From Meiothermus sp. Pnk-1 (lineage in GTDB: Bacteria > Deinococcota > Deinococci > Deinococcales > Thermaceae), in assembly GCF_003226535.1 (NCBI RefSeq), contig NZ_QKOB01000013.1:23337-87336 (forward strand): a stretch of DNA of 64,000 nucleotides, given 5' to 3'. The position numbers and the translations under genes were made by a program. Numbering within the stretch: position 1 is the stretch's first letter; each line of letters opens with the position of its first letter. Shown here one piece after another: positions 46,947 through 56,022 of the stretch. The notes below the pieces were generated by a model. It was not told where the DNA came from. It was given only the letters and a program-made list of their open reading frames with translations, and searched no databases.

Positions 46947-47792
46947 ATGCGGCTGGCTATCCTCAGCGACATCCACGGGAACCTTCCGGCCTTAGAGGCG
47001 GTGCTGGCCGACCTCGAGGGCCTGGACGCCGATTTGGTGGTGGTCAACGGCGACCTTGTCAACCGGGGACCCGCCAACCGAGAGGTCATCGAACGGATGT
47101 GGGGGCTGGCGCAACGGGATAAACTTCGCTTCACCCTGGGGAACCACGACGATCTGGTGCTGGGTTGGGCGCGGCGCGACCCCCGCCTCTTTGAACTGTA
47201 CGACGATCCCCTATTCGTCTCTACCGGTTGGGTGGCGAGCCAGCTACAGCCCGAACACCTGGAGTGGATCGCCGCCCTCCCCTACCAGATCCACTTGGAA
47301 GAACTGGGCCTGCGCATCGCCCACGGCTCACCTCGCCACTACCGCGAGGGCTACGACGAGCGCCTCCCGGATACGGCCATCGCCGAGATCGTACAGGAGT
47401 ACCCGGCCCGCACCCTGGTCGGATCGCACACCCATCGGCCCTACGTGCGCCAACAGGGGGGCACGCTGGTGCTCAACAGCGGGGCGGTGGGTTCACCGTT
47501 CAACGGCGACCCTCGAGCACAATACATGCTGCTTGAAATCTCGCCGGAACAAACCCGCTGGGAGTTCCGTCAGGTTCCCTATGACCTGGAGGCGGCCCTA
47601 CGGGCTTTTCATGATTCCGGATTGCTCGAGGAGGGTGGGCTGGGGGCTTACTTGTTTTACCTCGAGCTACAGACTGCCCGCTCTCTGCTCACCCCCTTCT
47701 GGCTGTGGGCCAACGCCCACCAGCTACCCCACGACTGGGAAGCCTGGCAGCTCTTCCAACGGGCCCACCCCGAGCGCTTTGCCCAAACGTGA
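46947..47792 (+). CDS. Calcineurin-like metallophosphoesterase
   Basis: 281 residues. The metal ligands appear in the canonical order: D8 and H10 in ILSDIHGN, NGDLVNRGP, TLGNHDD, and GSHTHRPYV near residue 157. It is the YfcE/DUF2437-like group that cleaves phosphodiesters or phosphomonoesters with two metal ions. The C-terminal ~90 residues form an additional helical lid (SLLTPFWLWANAHQLPHDWE). The natural substrate is unknown. Confidence 0.88.
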   Translation: MRLAILSDIHGNLPALEAVLADLEGLDADLVVVNGDLVNRGPANREVIERMWGLAQRDKLRFTLGNHDDLVLGWARRDPRLFELYDDPLFVSTGWVASQLQPEHLEWIAALPYQIHLEELGLRIAHGSPRHYREGYDERLPDTAIAEIVQEYPARTLVGSHTHRPYVRQQGGTLVLNSGAVGSPFNGDPRAQYMLLEISPEQTRWEFRQVPYDLEAALRAFHDSGLLEEGGLGAYLFYLELQTARSLLTPFWLWANAHQLPHDWEAWQLFQRAHPERFAQT

Positions 47793-47824
47793 CGGGTCTC
47801 ATCGCCCGGAGCGCGCAACGCCTC

Positions 47825-47830
47825 TAGGCT
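47825..47830 (+). promoter_or_regulatory. Probable -10 box of the CoA-binding protein gene
   Basis: TAGGCT ends 6 bases before the ATG at 47837. Confidence 0.45.
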
Positions 47831-47836
47831 AGGCGC

Positions 47837-48274
47837 ATGACCCAGACCGAACTGCGCCACCTGCTCGCGGCGGCGCGAACCATAGCCGTGCTGGGGGCGC
47901 ACCCCGACCCGAGCAGGGCCGCCTTCTACGTGCCAGATTACCTCTGGCGCCACGGCTACCGCATTCTGCCCACCAACCCGGTCTTCGCCGGCCAGACTTT
48001 GTGGGGGGAGCGGGTCCGCGCCGACCTGAGCGAGATCCTCGAGCCGGTAGACATCCTGGACGTGTTCCGCCGCAGTGACGCGCTGCCCACCCATCTCGAG
48101 GGGATCCTGGCCCTGCGACCCAAGCTGGTCTGGTTGCAATCAGGGATCCGCAACGACGCCTTCGCGCGGACGCTCGAGGAGCTCGGCATTGGGGTCATTC
48201 AAGATCGCTGTTTGATGGTTGTCCACCGCCAACTGCTGGGAGCTTGGGATCGCTCATCCTCAAGGGGTCGGTAG
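47837..48274 (+). CDS. CoA-binding domain protein (YccU-like)
   Basis: 145 residues with the Rossmann fold of the succinyl-CoA-synthetase alpha-like CoA-binding proteins: TIAVLGAHPDPSRAAFYVPDYL, YRILPTNPVFAGQTLWGERVRADLSEI (in parts), VDILDVFRRSD, and LVWLQSGIRNDAFARTLEELGIGVIQDRCLMVVH (in parts). The family binds CoA or NAD; its role is undefined. Confidence 0.9.
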   Translation: MTQTELRHLLAAARTIAVLGAHPDPSRAAFYVPDYLWRHGYRILPTNPVFAGQTLWGERVRADLSEILEPVDILDVFRRSDALPTHLEGILALRPKLVWLQSGIRNDAFARTLEELGIGVIQDRCLMVVHRQLLGAWDRSSSRGR

Positions 48275-48483
48275 TGCAGCGAGATCGCGACCAGAGCAAG
48301 AAGCAGCGCCAGGATCAACGCCCAACACCCCGGCAGCGGGCCGATGTAGGCGGAAGCGCTAGGTTAGACCACTGCGAGCGGCCCCGAGAGGGCTTGCCGC
48401 TGGCGGCCCACCCTCCGCCCGCCCTGGCCCCGGCAGAGGTGGACGAGGGGGGTGAGGTAATCCTGGGAGGTGCCCTCCTGCAA

Positions 48484-49494
48484 AGCGCCTTGCTCGAGTG
48501 GTACCGGGCCAACCGGCGCGACCTGCCCTGGCGCGGTGAGGACGACCCCTACCGGATTCTGCTCAGCGAGGTGCTGCTTCAGCAAACCCGGGTAGAGCAG
48601 GCCATCCCCTACTACCACCGCCTGCTCGAGCGCTTTCCCACCCTGGAAGCCTTGGCTAAGGCCCCGCTGGAGGAGGTGTTGCAGGTCTGGCAAGGGGCCG
48701 GGTACTACGCCCGGGCGCGTAACCTGCACCGGCTGTCCCAGCAGACCCCAGCGCTCCCCGCTGAGTACTCGCGCCTCCGCCAGCTCCCCGGCCTCGGCCC
48801 TTACACGGCTGCTGCTGTCGCCTCGATCGCCTTTGGCCAGCCGGTAGCCGCCGTGGACGGAAACGTGCGCAGGGTCTTGTCCCGCCTTTTCGCCTGGGAA
48901 AACCCCACCTCTCGGCAGGTCCAAGAAAAAGCGGATCGGCTCTTGCAGCGAGAGGCCCCCGGCGATTGGAACCAGGCCCTGATGGAGCTGGGGGCGACGA
49001 TTTGTACGAAGAACCCGCGCTGTATGGCCTGCCCGGTCTCCAGGTGGTGCAAGGGGAAGAACCACCCTCAACGCTACCCCGCCCCCCAACCCCGCCACCC
49101 CCAGGAGGTGCAGCTGGTGGCGCTGGTGCTAGAGGGGCCGCAGGGAATCTACCTCGAGCCCCGCAGCGGCCCCCTGTTAGGTGGCCTGTGGGGGGTACCG
49201 CTGGCCGAGGGGCTGGAGGAGCTAAAGGAGCGTTTGCGGGTGGAGATGGCGGAGTACGCAGGCGAGGTGCACCACGCCTTTACCCACCGTAAGCTCACCG
49301 TGAGGGTCTACCGCGCCCGCTGGGAGGGAGCTGGGTACAACCCGGCGGACAAGCCGCTCTCCCGGCTTGACCAGAAAATCCTCAACAAAATCCCTTGGCC
49401 AAGCGCAGCCCCTCCTCGCACATCCGGGCGTAGGTCCCCTCGCCAAGGACGCACAAGCCCAGGCCGTACAGGCCCTCGAGCCGAGTCAGCCTGA
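48484..49494 (+). CDS. mutY: Adenine DNA glycosylase (A/G-specific, MutY type)
   Basis: About 330 residues. The family core begins LLEWYRANRRDLPWRGEDDPYRILLSEVLLQQTRVEQ (in parts), with the helix-hairpin-helix LPGLGPYTAAAVASIAFGQ, the catalytic aspartate in VAAVDGNVRR, the FeS cluster cysteines CTKNPRCMACPVSRWC, and a NUDIX-like C-terminal domain (VALVLEGPQGIYLEPR, HHAFTHRKLTVRV). It removes A paired with 8-oxoG. No ATG is near the homology start, so the listed start is approximate; a GGAGGT site just before 48478 points to a CTG or TTG there. The last ~37 codons overlap the convergent gene. Confidence 0.85.
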   Translation, partial: SALLEWYRANRRDLPWRGEDDPYRILLSEVLLQQTRVEQAIPYYHRLLERFPTLEALAKAPLEEVLQVWQGAGYYARARNLHRLSQQTPALPAEYSRLRQLPGLGPYTAAAVASIAFGQPVAAVDGNVRRVLSRLFAWENPTSRQVQEKADRLLQREAPGDWNQALMELGATICTKNPRCMACPVSRWCKGKNHPQRYPAPQPRHPQEVQLVALVLEGPQGIYLEPRSGPLLGGLWGVPLAEGLEELKERLRVEMAEYAGEVHHAFTHRKLTVRVYRARWEGAGYNPADKPLSRLDQKILNKIPWPSAAPPRTSGRRSPRQGRTSPGRTGPRAESA

Positions 49495-50065
49495 AGGTCT
49501 TCGCCTCCCACTCCCCGGGGGCAAACACCTTGAACGCCACGCTGTACCCGGGGGTTCCGCCCTGGGGGGGAACCTCGGCCTTACGCTCTACGAAGCCAAA
49601 CCCCTGGGACAGCAGGTCTTGGTAAAGGTCCGGGTACGCCGCCTCGGAGAGCCGCCCGGCCTCTTCCACTACCCCGCCGAGGGTAAGCCTGGGCTCGAGG
49701 AAGCTCCCCACGGCCAGCACCACCCGCTCGGCCCGGCGCTGGGGGCCTTCCCAGGTCTCCACCCCTATCACCCGGCCTCCCTCCAGCACCAACCGCGTCA
49801 CGGAGGACTGAAACAGGTGCAGCTTGGGCTCGGCCTCGAGCTTGTACTTGGCCCTGGCGTGGATCTCCCAGCCCTTCGCCCCGGCAAACCCAACCTCGGC
49901 CAGGAGGGTTCCCGGAGGAAAGGGCGGCATGACCGGGGTAAAAGGGAGGAAGACCGTATCCAGGCTCTGGGTACAAAGCCCCACGCGAACCCCTCTTCTC
50001 GCCAGGGCATAGGCCGCCTCTGCGCCAGCGAAGCCTGCGCCCACGATCAGCACATCGTAGTCCAT
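49382..50065 (-). CDS. GidA-related FAD-binding protein
   Basis: 227 residues, with FAD dinucleotide motif MDYDVLIVGAGFAGAEAAYALARRG at the N terminus. It corresponds to the small GidA/MnmG-related protein known structurally from Thermus, which lacks the rest of MnmG. RVVLAVGSFLEPRLTLGG is the second conserved part. A tRNA or redox role is possible but unproven. Its 3' end lies 113 bases inside the mutY frame on the opposite strand. It follows kbl by 5 bases. Confidence 0.85.
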   Translation of the reverse strand: MDYDVLIVGAGFAGAEAAYALARRGVRVGLCTQSLDTVFLPFTPVMPPFPPGTLLAEVGFAGAKGWEIHARAKYKLEAEPKLHLFQSSVTRLVLEGGRVIGVETWEGPQRRAERVVLAVGSFLEPRLTLGGVVEEAGRLSEAAYPDLYQDLLSQGFGFVERKAEVPPQGGTPGYSVAFKVFAPGEWEAKTFRLTRLEGLYGLGLCVLGEGTYARMCEEGLRLAKGFC

Positions 50066-50070
50066 CGGTT

Positions 50071-51303
50071 TTAGAATAGCGCCCTGAACCGCTCCAGCGC
50101 CCCCAGCACCTGGTCAATATCGGCCTGGGTATGCTCCGCCGAGACCTGGAAGCGGATGGACTCCTCGCCTTTGGGCACCACCGGGTAGACGATAGCGGTG
50201 GCAAGGATACCCTCCTGGCGCAAAAAGCGCACTAGCTGGCCCGCCCGCTCGCCGTCGCGCAGCACCAGCGGCACCACCGGGTGGTCGCCGGGGAAGCTCT
50301 CGTAGCCCAGCCGCAGGATCCCCTCGCGGAAACGCCGGGTCATCGCCCGTAGGTGGGCTAGGCGGGTCTGCCCCTCGGGGCTTTCCAAAAGCTCGAGCGC
50401 AGCCAAAGCCGCCGCCGCCTCGCCGGGGGTGATGGGGTTGGAGTAGATGTACATCGGGGAGGTCTCGCGGAGATAGGCGATGAGGGTGGAGGGGCCCACC
50501 ACATACCCCCCGTTCACCCCGAAGGCCTTGCCCAAGGTTCCCACCAGGATGTCGGCCTGGGCCTGGGTGTACTCTTCGGTTCCCCGCCCGCTGGCCCCGA
50601 AGGCGCCCACCCCGTGTGAGTCATCCACGATCAAGAAGGCGTTCTCGGGGAAGTGAGGGTCGTACTTCCGCACCAGCAGGGCCATCTCGGGCAAAGGCGC
50701 GTGCGAGCCGCGCATGCTGAAGATGCCGTCGGTGATGACCAAAGCCCGGCTTGCGCCGATCGAGGCCGCGCTTTGCAGGGCGGCTTCCAGGTCGGCCAGG
50801 CTCAGGTGCCGGTAGATGTATTTCTCCTTGGGCCTTGCGAGCCGGATGGCGTTGATGATGCAGTTGTGGTTGAGTTCGTCGCTGATGAGCACCGTCTCGG
50901 GCGTTACCAGCGGCACGATTACGCTCAGGACGGTGGCGTAGGCCGAGGAGAAGATCATAGCCGCCTCGCGGCCATGGAAGCGGGCCAGGCGGCTTTCAAG
51001 CTCCACGTGCGGCTCGTAGGTCCCGCTGATAAAGCGCACCGCGCCGGGACCCACCCCGAAGCGCTCGAGGGCCGCTTCCTCGGCTTTTTTCAGGGCCGGG
51101 TGCTGGGCCAGGCCCAGGTAGCCGTTGGAGTTCATGCGGATGAACAGCTTTTCGCCGTGGCCCAAAAGCCGGTAGCGGGGGCCTCGAGCCCCCTGGGCGG
51201 GCAGGATTTCCACCACCACCGCTTCCTGCCCCTTGCGGCGGCCTTGCGCCTCGAAGTCGTCAATGGCTTGTCGGAGTACTGGGGTCAGGCGATCCAGCGG
51301 CAT
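50071..51303 (-). CDS. kbl: Glycine C-acetyltransferase (2-amino-3-ketobutyrate CoA ligase)
   Basis: 410 residues of the alpha-oxoamine synthase family. NSNGYLGLAQHP, SGTYEPHVELESRLARF, SDELNHNCIINAIRL, VDDSHGVGAFGASGRG and the PLP lysine in VGTLGKAFGVNGGYV are in order. With tdh directly upstream (1 base gap) the reaction is 2-amino-3-oxobutyrate plus CoA to glycine and acetyl-CoA. A few related enzymes are BioF; tdh linkage makes Kbl preferable. Confidence 0.92.
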   Translation of the reverse strand: MPLDRLTPVLRQAIDDFEAQGRRKGQEAVVVEILPAQGARGPRYRLLGHGEKLFIRMNSNGYLGLAQHPALKKAEEAALERFGVGPGAVRFISGTYEPHVELESRLARFHGREAAMIFSSAYATVLSVIVPLVTPETVLISDELNHNCIINAIRLARPKEKYIYRHLSLADLEAALQSAASIGASRALVITDGIFSMRGSHAPLPEMALLVRKYDPHFPENAFLIVDDSHGVGAFGASGRGTEEYTQAQADILVGTLGKAFGVNGGYVVGPSTLIAYLRETSPMYIYSNPITPGEAAAALAALELLESPEGQTRLAHLRAMTRRFREGILRLGYESFPGDHPVVPLVLRDGERAGQLVRFLRQEGILATAIVYPVVPKGEESIRFQVSAEHTQADIDQVLGALERFRALF

Positions 51304-51304
51304 C

Positions 51305-52282
51305 TCAGGCCCCCTTTACGGCCATCCGCGCCGATAGCTGCTCGAGCATGTCGGCGGTCACCGCGGCCAGGTCGAAAGCCGGTTTCCAGCCCCACTCCTC
51401 ACGGGCGGCGGCATCGTCCAGGGTGTGCGGCCAGGAATCCGCGATGGCCTGGCGCACCGGGTCTACCTGGTAGTGGATCTTGAAGTGCGGCAGGTGCTTC
51501 GCGATCTGCGCGGCAAGCTCGGCTGGGGTGCAGCTAAAAGCGGTCACGTTGAAAGCGTTGCGGTGGTGGAGCCGCACCGGGTCGGCTTCCATCAGCTCGA
51601 GCGTGGCCCGGATGGCGTCGGGCATGTACATCATCGGCAGCCGGGTGTCAGGGGCCAAGAAGCAAGTGTAGCTGCCTCGGCGCAAGGCCTCCCAAAAGAT
51701 CTCCACCGCGTAGTCGGTGGTCCCCCCTCCGGGCGGGGCGGTGTAGGAGATGAGGCCGGGGTAGCGCAGGCCGCGCACGTCCAGGCCAAAGCGCAAAGCG
51801 TAGTAGTCGCAAAGGAGTTCCCCCGCCACCTTGGTCACGCCGTAGAGGGAGTGGGGGCGCTGGAGGGTGTCCTGCGGGGTGGGGTCTTTGGGCGTGGAGG
51901 GGCCAAAGACCGCGATGGAGCTGGGTACGAAGACCCGGCAGCCGTGATCCCGGGCCACCTCCAGCACGTTGTACAGCCCCTCCATGTTGACCCGCCAGGC
52001 CAGCTCGGGCTGGGCTTCGGCCTTGGCCGAGAGGATGGCCGCCAGGTGGTAGAGGGTGCCCACCCGGTACTTTTTGACCACCTCCTCCAGCCTCGAGCGA
52101 TCGGTACAGTCAAGCAGCTCAAAGGGTCCCCCCCGGATCGGGGTGTCGGAGGGCAGACTTCGCACGTCGGAAGCCACCACCCGTTCCGGGCCAAAGCGTT
52201 CTCGCAGGGCGGGAACCAGCTCCGAGCCGACTTGTCCTAGGGCGCCGGTGACGAGGATGGTCTCTAGGGGCTTCGCTTCCAT
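51305..52282 (-). CDS. tdh: L-threonine 3-dehydrogenase, short-chain (epimerase-like) type
   Basis: 325 residues of the UDP-galactose-4-epimerase-like SDR family: ILVTGALGQVGSELVPAL for NAD, TLYHLAAILSAKAEAQPELAWRVNM (in parts), VFVPSSIAVFGPSTPK, and the catalytic YxxxK in YGVTK, then GLRYPGLISYTAPPGGGTTDYAVEIF (in parts). These last strings are typical of SDR-type threonine dehydrogenases rather than of sugar epimerases. It oxidises threonine to 2-amino-3-oxobutyrate, which Kbl then cleaves. Confidence 0.92.
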   Translation of the reverse strand: MEAKPLETILVTGALGQVGSELVPALRERFGPERVVASDVRSLPSDTPIRGGPFELLDCTDRSRLEEVVKKYRVGTLYHLAAILSAKAEAQPELAWRVNMEGLYNVLEVARDHGCRVFVPSSIAVFGPSTPKDPTPQDTLQRPHSLYGVTKVAGELLCDYYALRFGLDVRGLRYPGLISYTAPPGGGTTDYAVEIFWEALRRGSYTCFLAPDTRLPMMYMPDAIRATLELMEADPVRLHHRNAFNVTAFSCTPAELAAQIAKHLPHFKIHYQVDPVRQAIADSWPHTLDDAAAREEWGWKPAFDLAAVTADMLEQLSARMAVKGA

Positions 52283-52307
52283 ACCCCCTCATCCTACCTC
52301 GCCCCTT

Positions 52308-53048
52308 TCAGTAATCCCCCTCCAGCCCGCCATCCGCCCCTCGAATCCCTCCCGCCTTGCGGGCGTTGAACTCCTCGAGGATCGCCGCCGTGGCGGTGGC
52401 CCCTACCCGCGTAGCTCCCGCGCGCATCGCCTCGAGCAAGGCCTCCAGGGTGCGCACCCCGCCCGCGGCCTTGACCTGCACCTGCGGCGAGACTGTCTGG
52501 CGCATGAGCCGGAGGTCCTCCAGGGTCGCCCCGGAGGGGGCAAAGCCGGTGGAGGTCTTGACGAAATCGGCCCCCGCCTGCTCGGAAAGCCGACAGCCCA
52601 GCACCTTCTGCTCGTCGCTGAGGTAGGCGTTCTCCAGGATCACCTTGACCAGCGCCCCGCCCTCCCGGGCGGCCTCGACCACCGCCGCGATTTCCTCCCG
52701 CACATACTCGGCTTCGCCGCCCCGCAACCGACCGATGTTGATGACCATGTCCAGCTCCACCGCGCCCTGCTCCATCGCCAGCTTGGCCTCGAAGACCTTG
52801 GTGGCGGTAGCCGAGCTTCCGTGGGGGAAGCCCACCACGGTTCCCACCTTGACGCTCGAGCCCCGCAGGGCCTTGGCCGCGAGTTCTACGTCACAGGGCC
52901 TCACGCACACCGAGGCCACCCGGTAGCGCTCGGCCAGCTCACAGCCCGCCAGGACCTCGGCGGGGGTGAGTTCGGGGCGCAGCAGCGAGTGGTCGATCAT
53001 CTGCGCGACCTGTTCATAGCTGAGGGATTCCACGGTAATCCCTGGCAT
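52308..53048 (-). CDS. deoC: Deoxyribose-phosphate aldolase
   Basis: 246 residues, class-I aldolase TIM barrel: IDHSLLRPELT, VCVRPCDVELAAKAL, VGTVVGFPHGSSATATKVFEA, ELDMVINIGRL, KVILENAYLSDEQ, the Schiff-base lysine in ADFVKTSTGFAPSGAT, and VKAAGGVRTLEAL with the second lysine. It splits deoxyribose-5-P to glyceraldehyde-3-P and acetaldehyde, or acts on a related ketose-P here. It has an AGGAG site and follows the TIM-barrel isomerase gene by 15 bases. Confidence 0.94.
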   Translation of the reverse strand: MPGITVESLSYEQVAQMIDHSLLRPELTPAEVLAGCELAERYRVASVCVRPCDVELAAKALRGSSVKVGTVVGFPHGSSATATKVFEAKLAMEQGAVELDMVINIGRLRGGEAEYVREEIAAVVEAAREGGALVKVILENAYLSDEQKVLGCRLSEQAGADFVKTSTGFAPSGATLEDLRLMRQTVSPQVQVKAAGGVRTLEALLEAMRAGATRVGATATAAILEEFNARKAGGIRGADGGLEGDY

Positions 53049-53063
53049 GGATTTCTCCTGGAG

Positions 53064-53978
53064 CTAGCCCATGAAGTTTCTGAGGAAGCGCCCGGACTGC
53101 ACCAGCGCCCGCTTGCGGTCCTCGAGCGAGCCCTCGTAGGCCCGGTCTTCGACCTCGATGCAGACCGGACCCGAGTAGCGGGCCTCGGTAAGGTTGGCGA
53201 AGAAGGCGCCCCAGTCCACCTCCCCCAACCCCGGCAGCTTGGGGGTGTGGTACTCGAGCGGGGTGGCCAGGATCCCTACCTGCCGTAGCCGGTCGCGGTC
53301 GATGCGCACGTCCTTGGCGTGGACGTGGAAGAGCTTGTCCTTGAACTCGAGCAAGGGCCAGGCCGGGTCCATCATCTGCCAGACCAGGTGGCTGGGGTCG
53401 TAGTTGAGGCCGAAGTGATCGGAGGGGATGCGGCGGAACATCTCGCGCCAGATGGCCGGGCTCACCGCCAGGTTTTTGCCGCCGGGCCACTCGTCGGTGG
53501 TGAAGTACATGGGGCAGTTCTCGATCCCGACCTTTACCCCCTCCTGCTCGGCGTGCCGGATGATCTCCGGCCAGCGCTCGTCGAAGAGGGCCCAGTTGTC
53601 CTGCAAGGACCGGCTGGGCTCCCGCCCGATAAAAGTATTCATCCGCCCGATCCCCAGCCTTGCCGAGGCGCTGATGACTTTTTTGATGTGCTCGAGGTAG
53701 ACGCTGGCCTCTTTTTCGTCGGCCACCAGCGGATTGGGGTAGTAACCCAGCGCCGAGATCGAGACCCCGTACTTCTGCACGAGTCCCCGGATCCGCTCGA
53801 CCCCGGCGTCATCCAGCTCGTTCACGTCGATGTGGGTGACCCCGGCGTAGCGGCGCTCGGCCTTTCCTTTGGGCCAGCACATCACCTCTACGGTGGCGAA
53901 GCCCTGCTGGGCGGCGAACTCGAGCACCTCCTCGAGGCTGAGATCGGGAAGGATCGCACTGACAAAACCTAGCTGCAT
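53064..53978 (-). CDS. Sugar phosphate isomerase/epimerase-like TIM-barrel protein
   Basis: 304 residues from the ATG at 53978, preceded by AGGAGGAAAT. It is of the AP-endonuclease-2/xylose-isomerase-like barrel group (IolE/IolI): [23 protein letters not shown] (in parts), [36 protein letters not shown] and [13 protein letters not shown], supplying the usual Glu, Asp, His, Glu metal ligands. Members isomerise, epimerise or dehydrate sugars and 3-keto-sugars. It sits between Gfo/Idh and deoC genes, so a role in sugar or inositol oxidation is likely. Confidence 0.87.
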   Translation of the reverse strand: MQLGFVSAILPDLSLEEVLEFAAQQGFATVEVMCWPKGKAERRYAGVTHIDVNELDDAGVERIRGLVQKYGVSISALGYYPNPLVADEKEASVYLEHIKKVISASARLGIGRMNTFIGREPSRSLQDNWALFDERWPEIIRHAEQEGVKVGIENCPMYFTTDEWPGGKNLAVSPAIWREMFRRIPSDHFGLNYDPSHLVWQMMDPAWPLLEFKDKLFHVHAKDVRIDRDRLRQVGILATPLEYHTPKLPGLGEVDWGAFFANLTEARYSGPVCIEVEDRAYEGSLEDRKRALVQSGRFLRNFMG

Positions 53979-53989
53979 ACCATTTCCTC

Positions 53990-55144
53990 CTAGTACCGCA
54001 CCCTGACCCATTGGCCCTGCTTGCTGCTCTCGAGGATCGCCTCGCACAAAGCCAGTTCCTTGTGGCCGTCCTCGAAGGTTGCATAGAGTGGATTCTGGCT
54101 GGCCCTTCCCGCCTTGATATCGGCGTAGACGGCGCGGTAGAGCTGCTTGAAGGTGTCGGGGAAGCCCTCGTTGTGGCCGCCGGGGTAGCTGGTGTAGCGA
54201 GCGGCCTCGCCCTCCAGGAGGCTGGGGTCGCGGATCAGGAGGCGGTTGGCGGCGTTGCGCTCCCCGATCCACAGCTCGTTGGGGCGCTCGCCGTTCCAGG
54301 CCAGCGCCCGCTCGGACCCCGCGATCTCCCACTCGATGCGGTTCTTGCGTCCAGCGGTGACCTGGGAGACGGTGAGCACCCCGCGCTTCCCGCCCGCGAA
54401 GCGCAGGAGTACCGAGGCGTAATCCTCGGTGGTGATCTTGACCGGCTCGGTGGCGGCTTCCCGGCTACCTTTCTTGCCGCTGAAGGTCTCTACCGAACCT
54501 GCCGGAGGACGCTGCCGGATGGGGTGCACAGTGTAGAGGTCGGCCATCACCTCCTCGACCTCGAGCCCGGTGATAAAGCTCACCAGGTCCAGCCAGTGGG
54601 TGCCGATATCGCCGATGGCCCGCAGCTCTCCCCCCTCCTCGGCCAACACCCGCCAGTTGAAGTCGGTGGGGTAGAGGAGCCAGTCTTGCACATAGCTTCC
54701 TTTGACGTGAAAAACCTCTCCGATCTCTCCTCGCCGCACCATCTCCCGGGCTTGCAGGCAGAGCGGATAGAAGCGGAGGTTGTAGTTGACCGCCGTCACC
54801 AGCTCGGGGTGCTGCTGGGCGGCGGCGAGGAGCTCTTTGGTCTCCTGGGTGTTCATGCCCAGGGGCTTTTCGCAGATCACGTGCTTGCCCGCTTCCAAGG
54901 CTCGCAGGACCTGCTCGCGGTGAAATCGGTTGGGGCTGGTGAGGTGGACGACCGCCACTTCCGGATCGGAGAGCATCTCGGCGTAGCTCGCGTAGCCCTG
55001 CTCGAGGCCGAGATACTCCGCCGCCCGGCGCGACTTTTCCGGGCTCGAGCCCAACACCCCCTTCACCTCAACCCCGATCCGGCGCAGCGCCTCCACGTGC
55101 ACCGGGCCGATAAAACCTGTGCCGACTATCCCGACCTTGATCAT
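53990..55144 (-). CDS. Gfo/Idh/MocA-family oxidoreductase (A)
   Basis: 384 residues from the ATG at 55144; a longer frame overlaps the GntR gene and is rejected. The NAD-binding site is [21 protein letters not shown], the catalytic lysine is in [18 protein letters not shown], and the C-terminal domain has [14 protein letters not shown] with the catalytic Asp and His positions. It probably oxidises a sugar, sugar-P or cyclitol hydroxyl. It is second in the GntR train, 34 bases after the regulator. Confidence 0.92.
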   Translation of the reverse strand: MIKVGIVGTGFIGPVHVEALRRIGVEVKGVLGSSPEKSRRAAEYLGLEQGYASYAEMLSDPEVAVVHLTSPNRFHREQVLRALEAGKHVICEKPLGMNTQETKELLAAAQQHPELVTAVNYNLRFYPLCLQAREMVRRGEIGEVFHVKGSYVQDWLLYPTDFNWRVLAEEGGELRAIGDIGTHWLDLVSFITGLEVEEVMADLYTVHPIRQRPPAGSVETFSGKKGSREAATEPVKITTEDYASVLLRFAGGKRGVLTVSQVTAGRKNRIEWEIAGSERALAWNGERPNELWIGERNAANRLLIRDPSLLEGEAARYTSYPGGHNEGFPDTFKQLYRAVYADIKAGRASQNPLYATFEDGHKELALCEAILESSKQGQWVRVRY

Positions 55145-55178
55145 CCCGCACCTCCTCGATACGACGGCGAGTCCACGG

Positions 55179-55970
55179 TTAAGGACCTCCTGCGGCCTCT
55201 TCCTTGATGGCGATCTGGGGGTTGTCCCCGCAGAGCAGCACCCGGAAGCTGCACTTGTCGGCCCGACCGTAGCGCTCGGTGTACTCGATGGGGATACCGG
55301 CATCGGTAAAGACGCTGCGCTGGGTAAAGAGCACCGCCGCCCCGCGCGGAATGCCCAAAAGTTTCGCCAGCCAGGGTTCGGCCTTGATGGCCTGGATGAT
55401 CTCCTCGCCGCGGGCGAAACGCAGCCGATACACGCGGGTGAGGATTTCATACAGGGAGCCCGAGAGGTCATGCTCCAGGAGTCCAGGAGTGAGGTTGTAG
55501 TTGAGGTGGGCCCGCTCGAGCATCAAGGGTTCCCCGTTGGCCAGCCGCAGCCGGGTGAGCACCACCACCACGCTCTTGGGGGGGAGTCTGAGGGCCCGGG
55601 CTGCGGCGGGAGAGGCCGGTTCGAGGAGGGCCGAGATCACTTTGCTGGAGGGGTCCAATCCGGCTTGACGCATGTTCTCGGAGAAACTGGTAACGCGGGC
55701 CAGGGGCTGCTCGACCTTGGCCGGGGTAGGAAAGGTTCCCCGCCCCTGCCGCCGCATCAACCAGCCCTCCCGCTCGAGTTCTTGTATGGCTTGGCGCACC
55801 GTGGCCCGCGAAATGGAGAGCCCCTGGGAAAGTTCGCGCTCGCTGGGGATGGGCCTCCCCTCCGGCCACTCCCCCTGCTGCAAAACCCGCAGCAGCGCCT
55901 CCTTGAGCTGGAGGTAAAGCGGCAACGGAGCCCGCGGGTCAAGGTACTGGAGCGCGTCTGGGAGCTTCAT
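55179..55970 (-). CDS. GntR-family regulator with UTRA ligand domain
   Basis: 263 residues from the ATG at 55970; an ATG at 56012 in frame (MSRPLVPP) lies inside the operator palindrome and is less likely. The GntR winged helix reads [58 protein letters not shown] (in parts), and the UTRA domain of the HutC type follows from about residue 95 ([18 protein letters not shown] to the end). Such proteins bind phosphorylated sugars. It sits between two divergent gene trains. Confidence 0.92.
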   Translation of the reverse strand: MKLPDALQYLDPRAPLPLYLQLKEALLRVLQQGEWPEGRPIPSERELSQGLSISRATVRQAIQELEREGWLMRRQGRGTFPTPAKVEQPLARVTSFSENMRQAGLDPSSKVISALLEPASPAAARALRLPPKSVVVVLTRLRLANGEPLMLERAHLNYNLTPGLLEHDLSGSLYEILTRVYRLRFARGEEIIQAIKAEPWLAKLLGIPRGAAVLFTQRSVFTDAGIPIEYTERYGRADKCSFRVLLCGDNPQIAIKEEAAGGP

Positions 55971-56000
55971 AAAACTTCTTTCCCGAGCCGGTGGGACAAG

Positions 56001-56022
56001 TGGTCTAGACATCCGGTGGTCC
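56001..56022. promoter_or_regulatory. Operator for the GntR regulator
   Basis: TGGTCTAGACAT (56001-56012) contains the perfect palindrome GTCTAGAC (56003-56010), close to the TGGTCTAGACCA-type sites known for NagR/DasR GntR proteins. A second half-site TGGTCC lies at 56017-56022. It is in the gap between the GntR gene and the ROK gene, about 30 bases upstream of the GntR ATG. Confidence 0.75.

Noticed and set aside
48244..48483. MutY start at 48244
   Set aside because: The 80 extra residues are low-complexity and share nothing with MutY. They overlap the end of the CoA-binding protein gene.
54000..55207. Long + strand frame of 398 codons opposite the Gfo/Idh gene
   Set aside because: It is the mirror of the real minus-strand gene, with no domain or ribosome site. 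High GC produces long antisense frames here.
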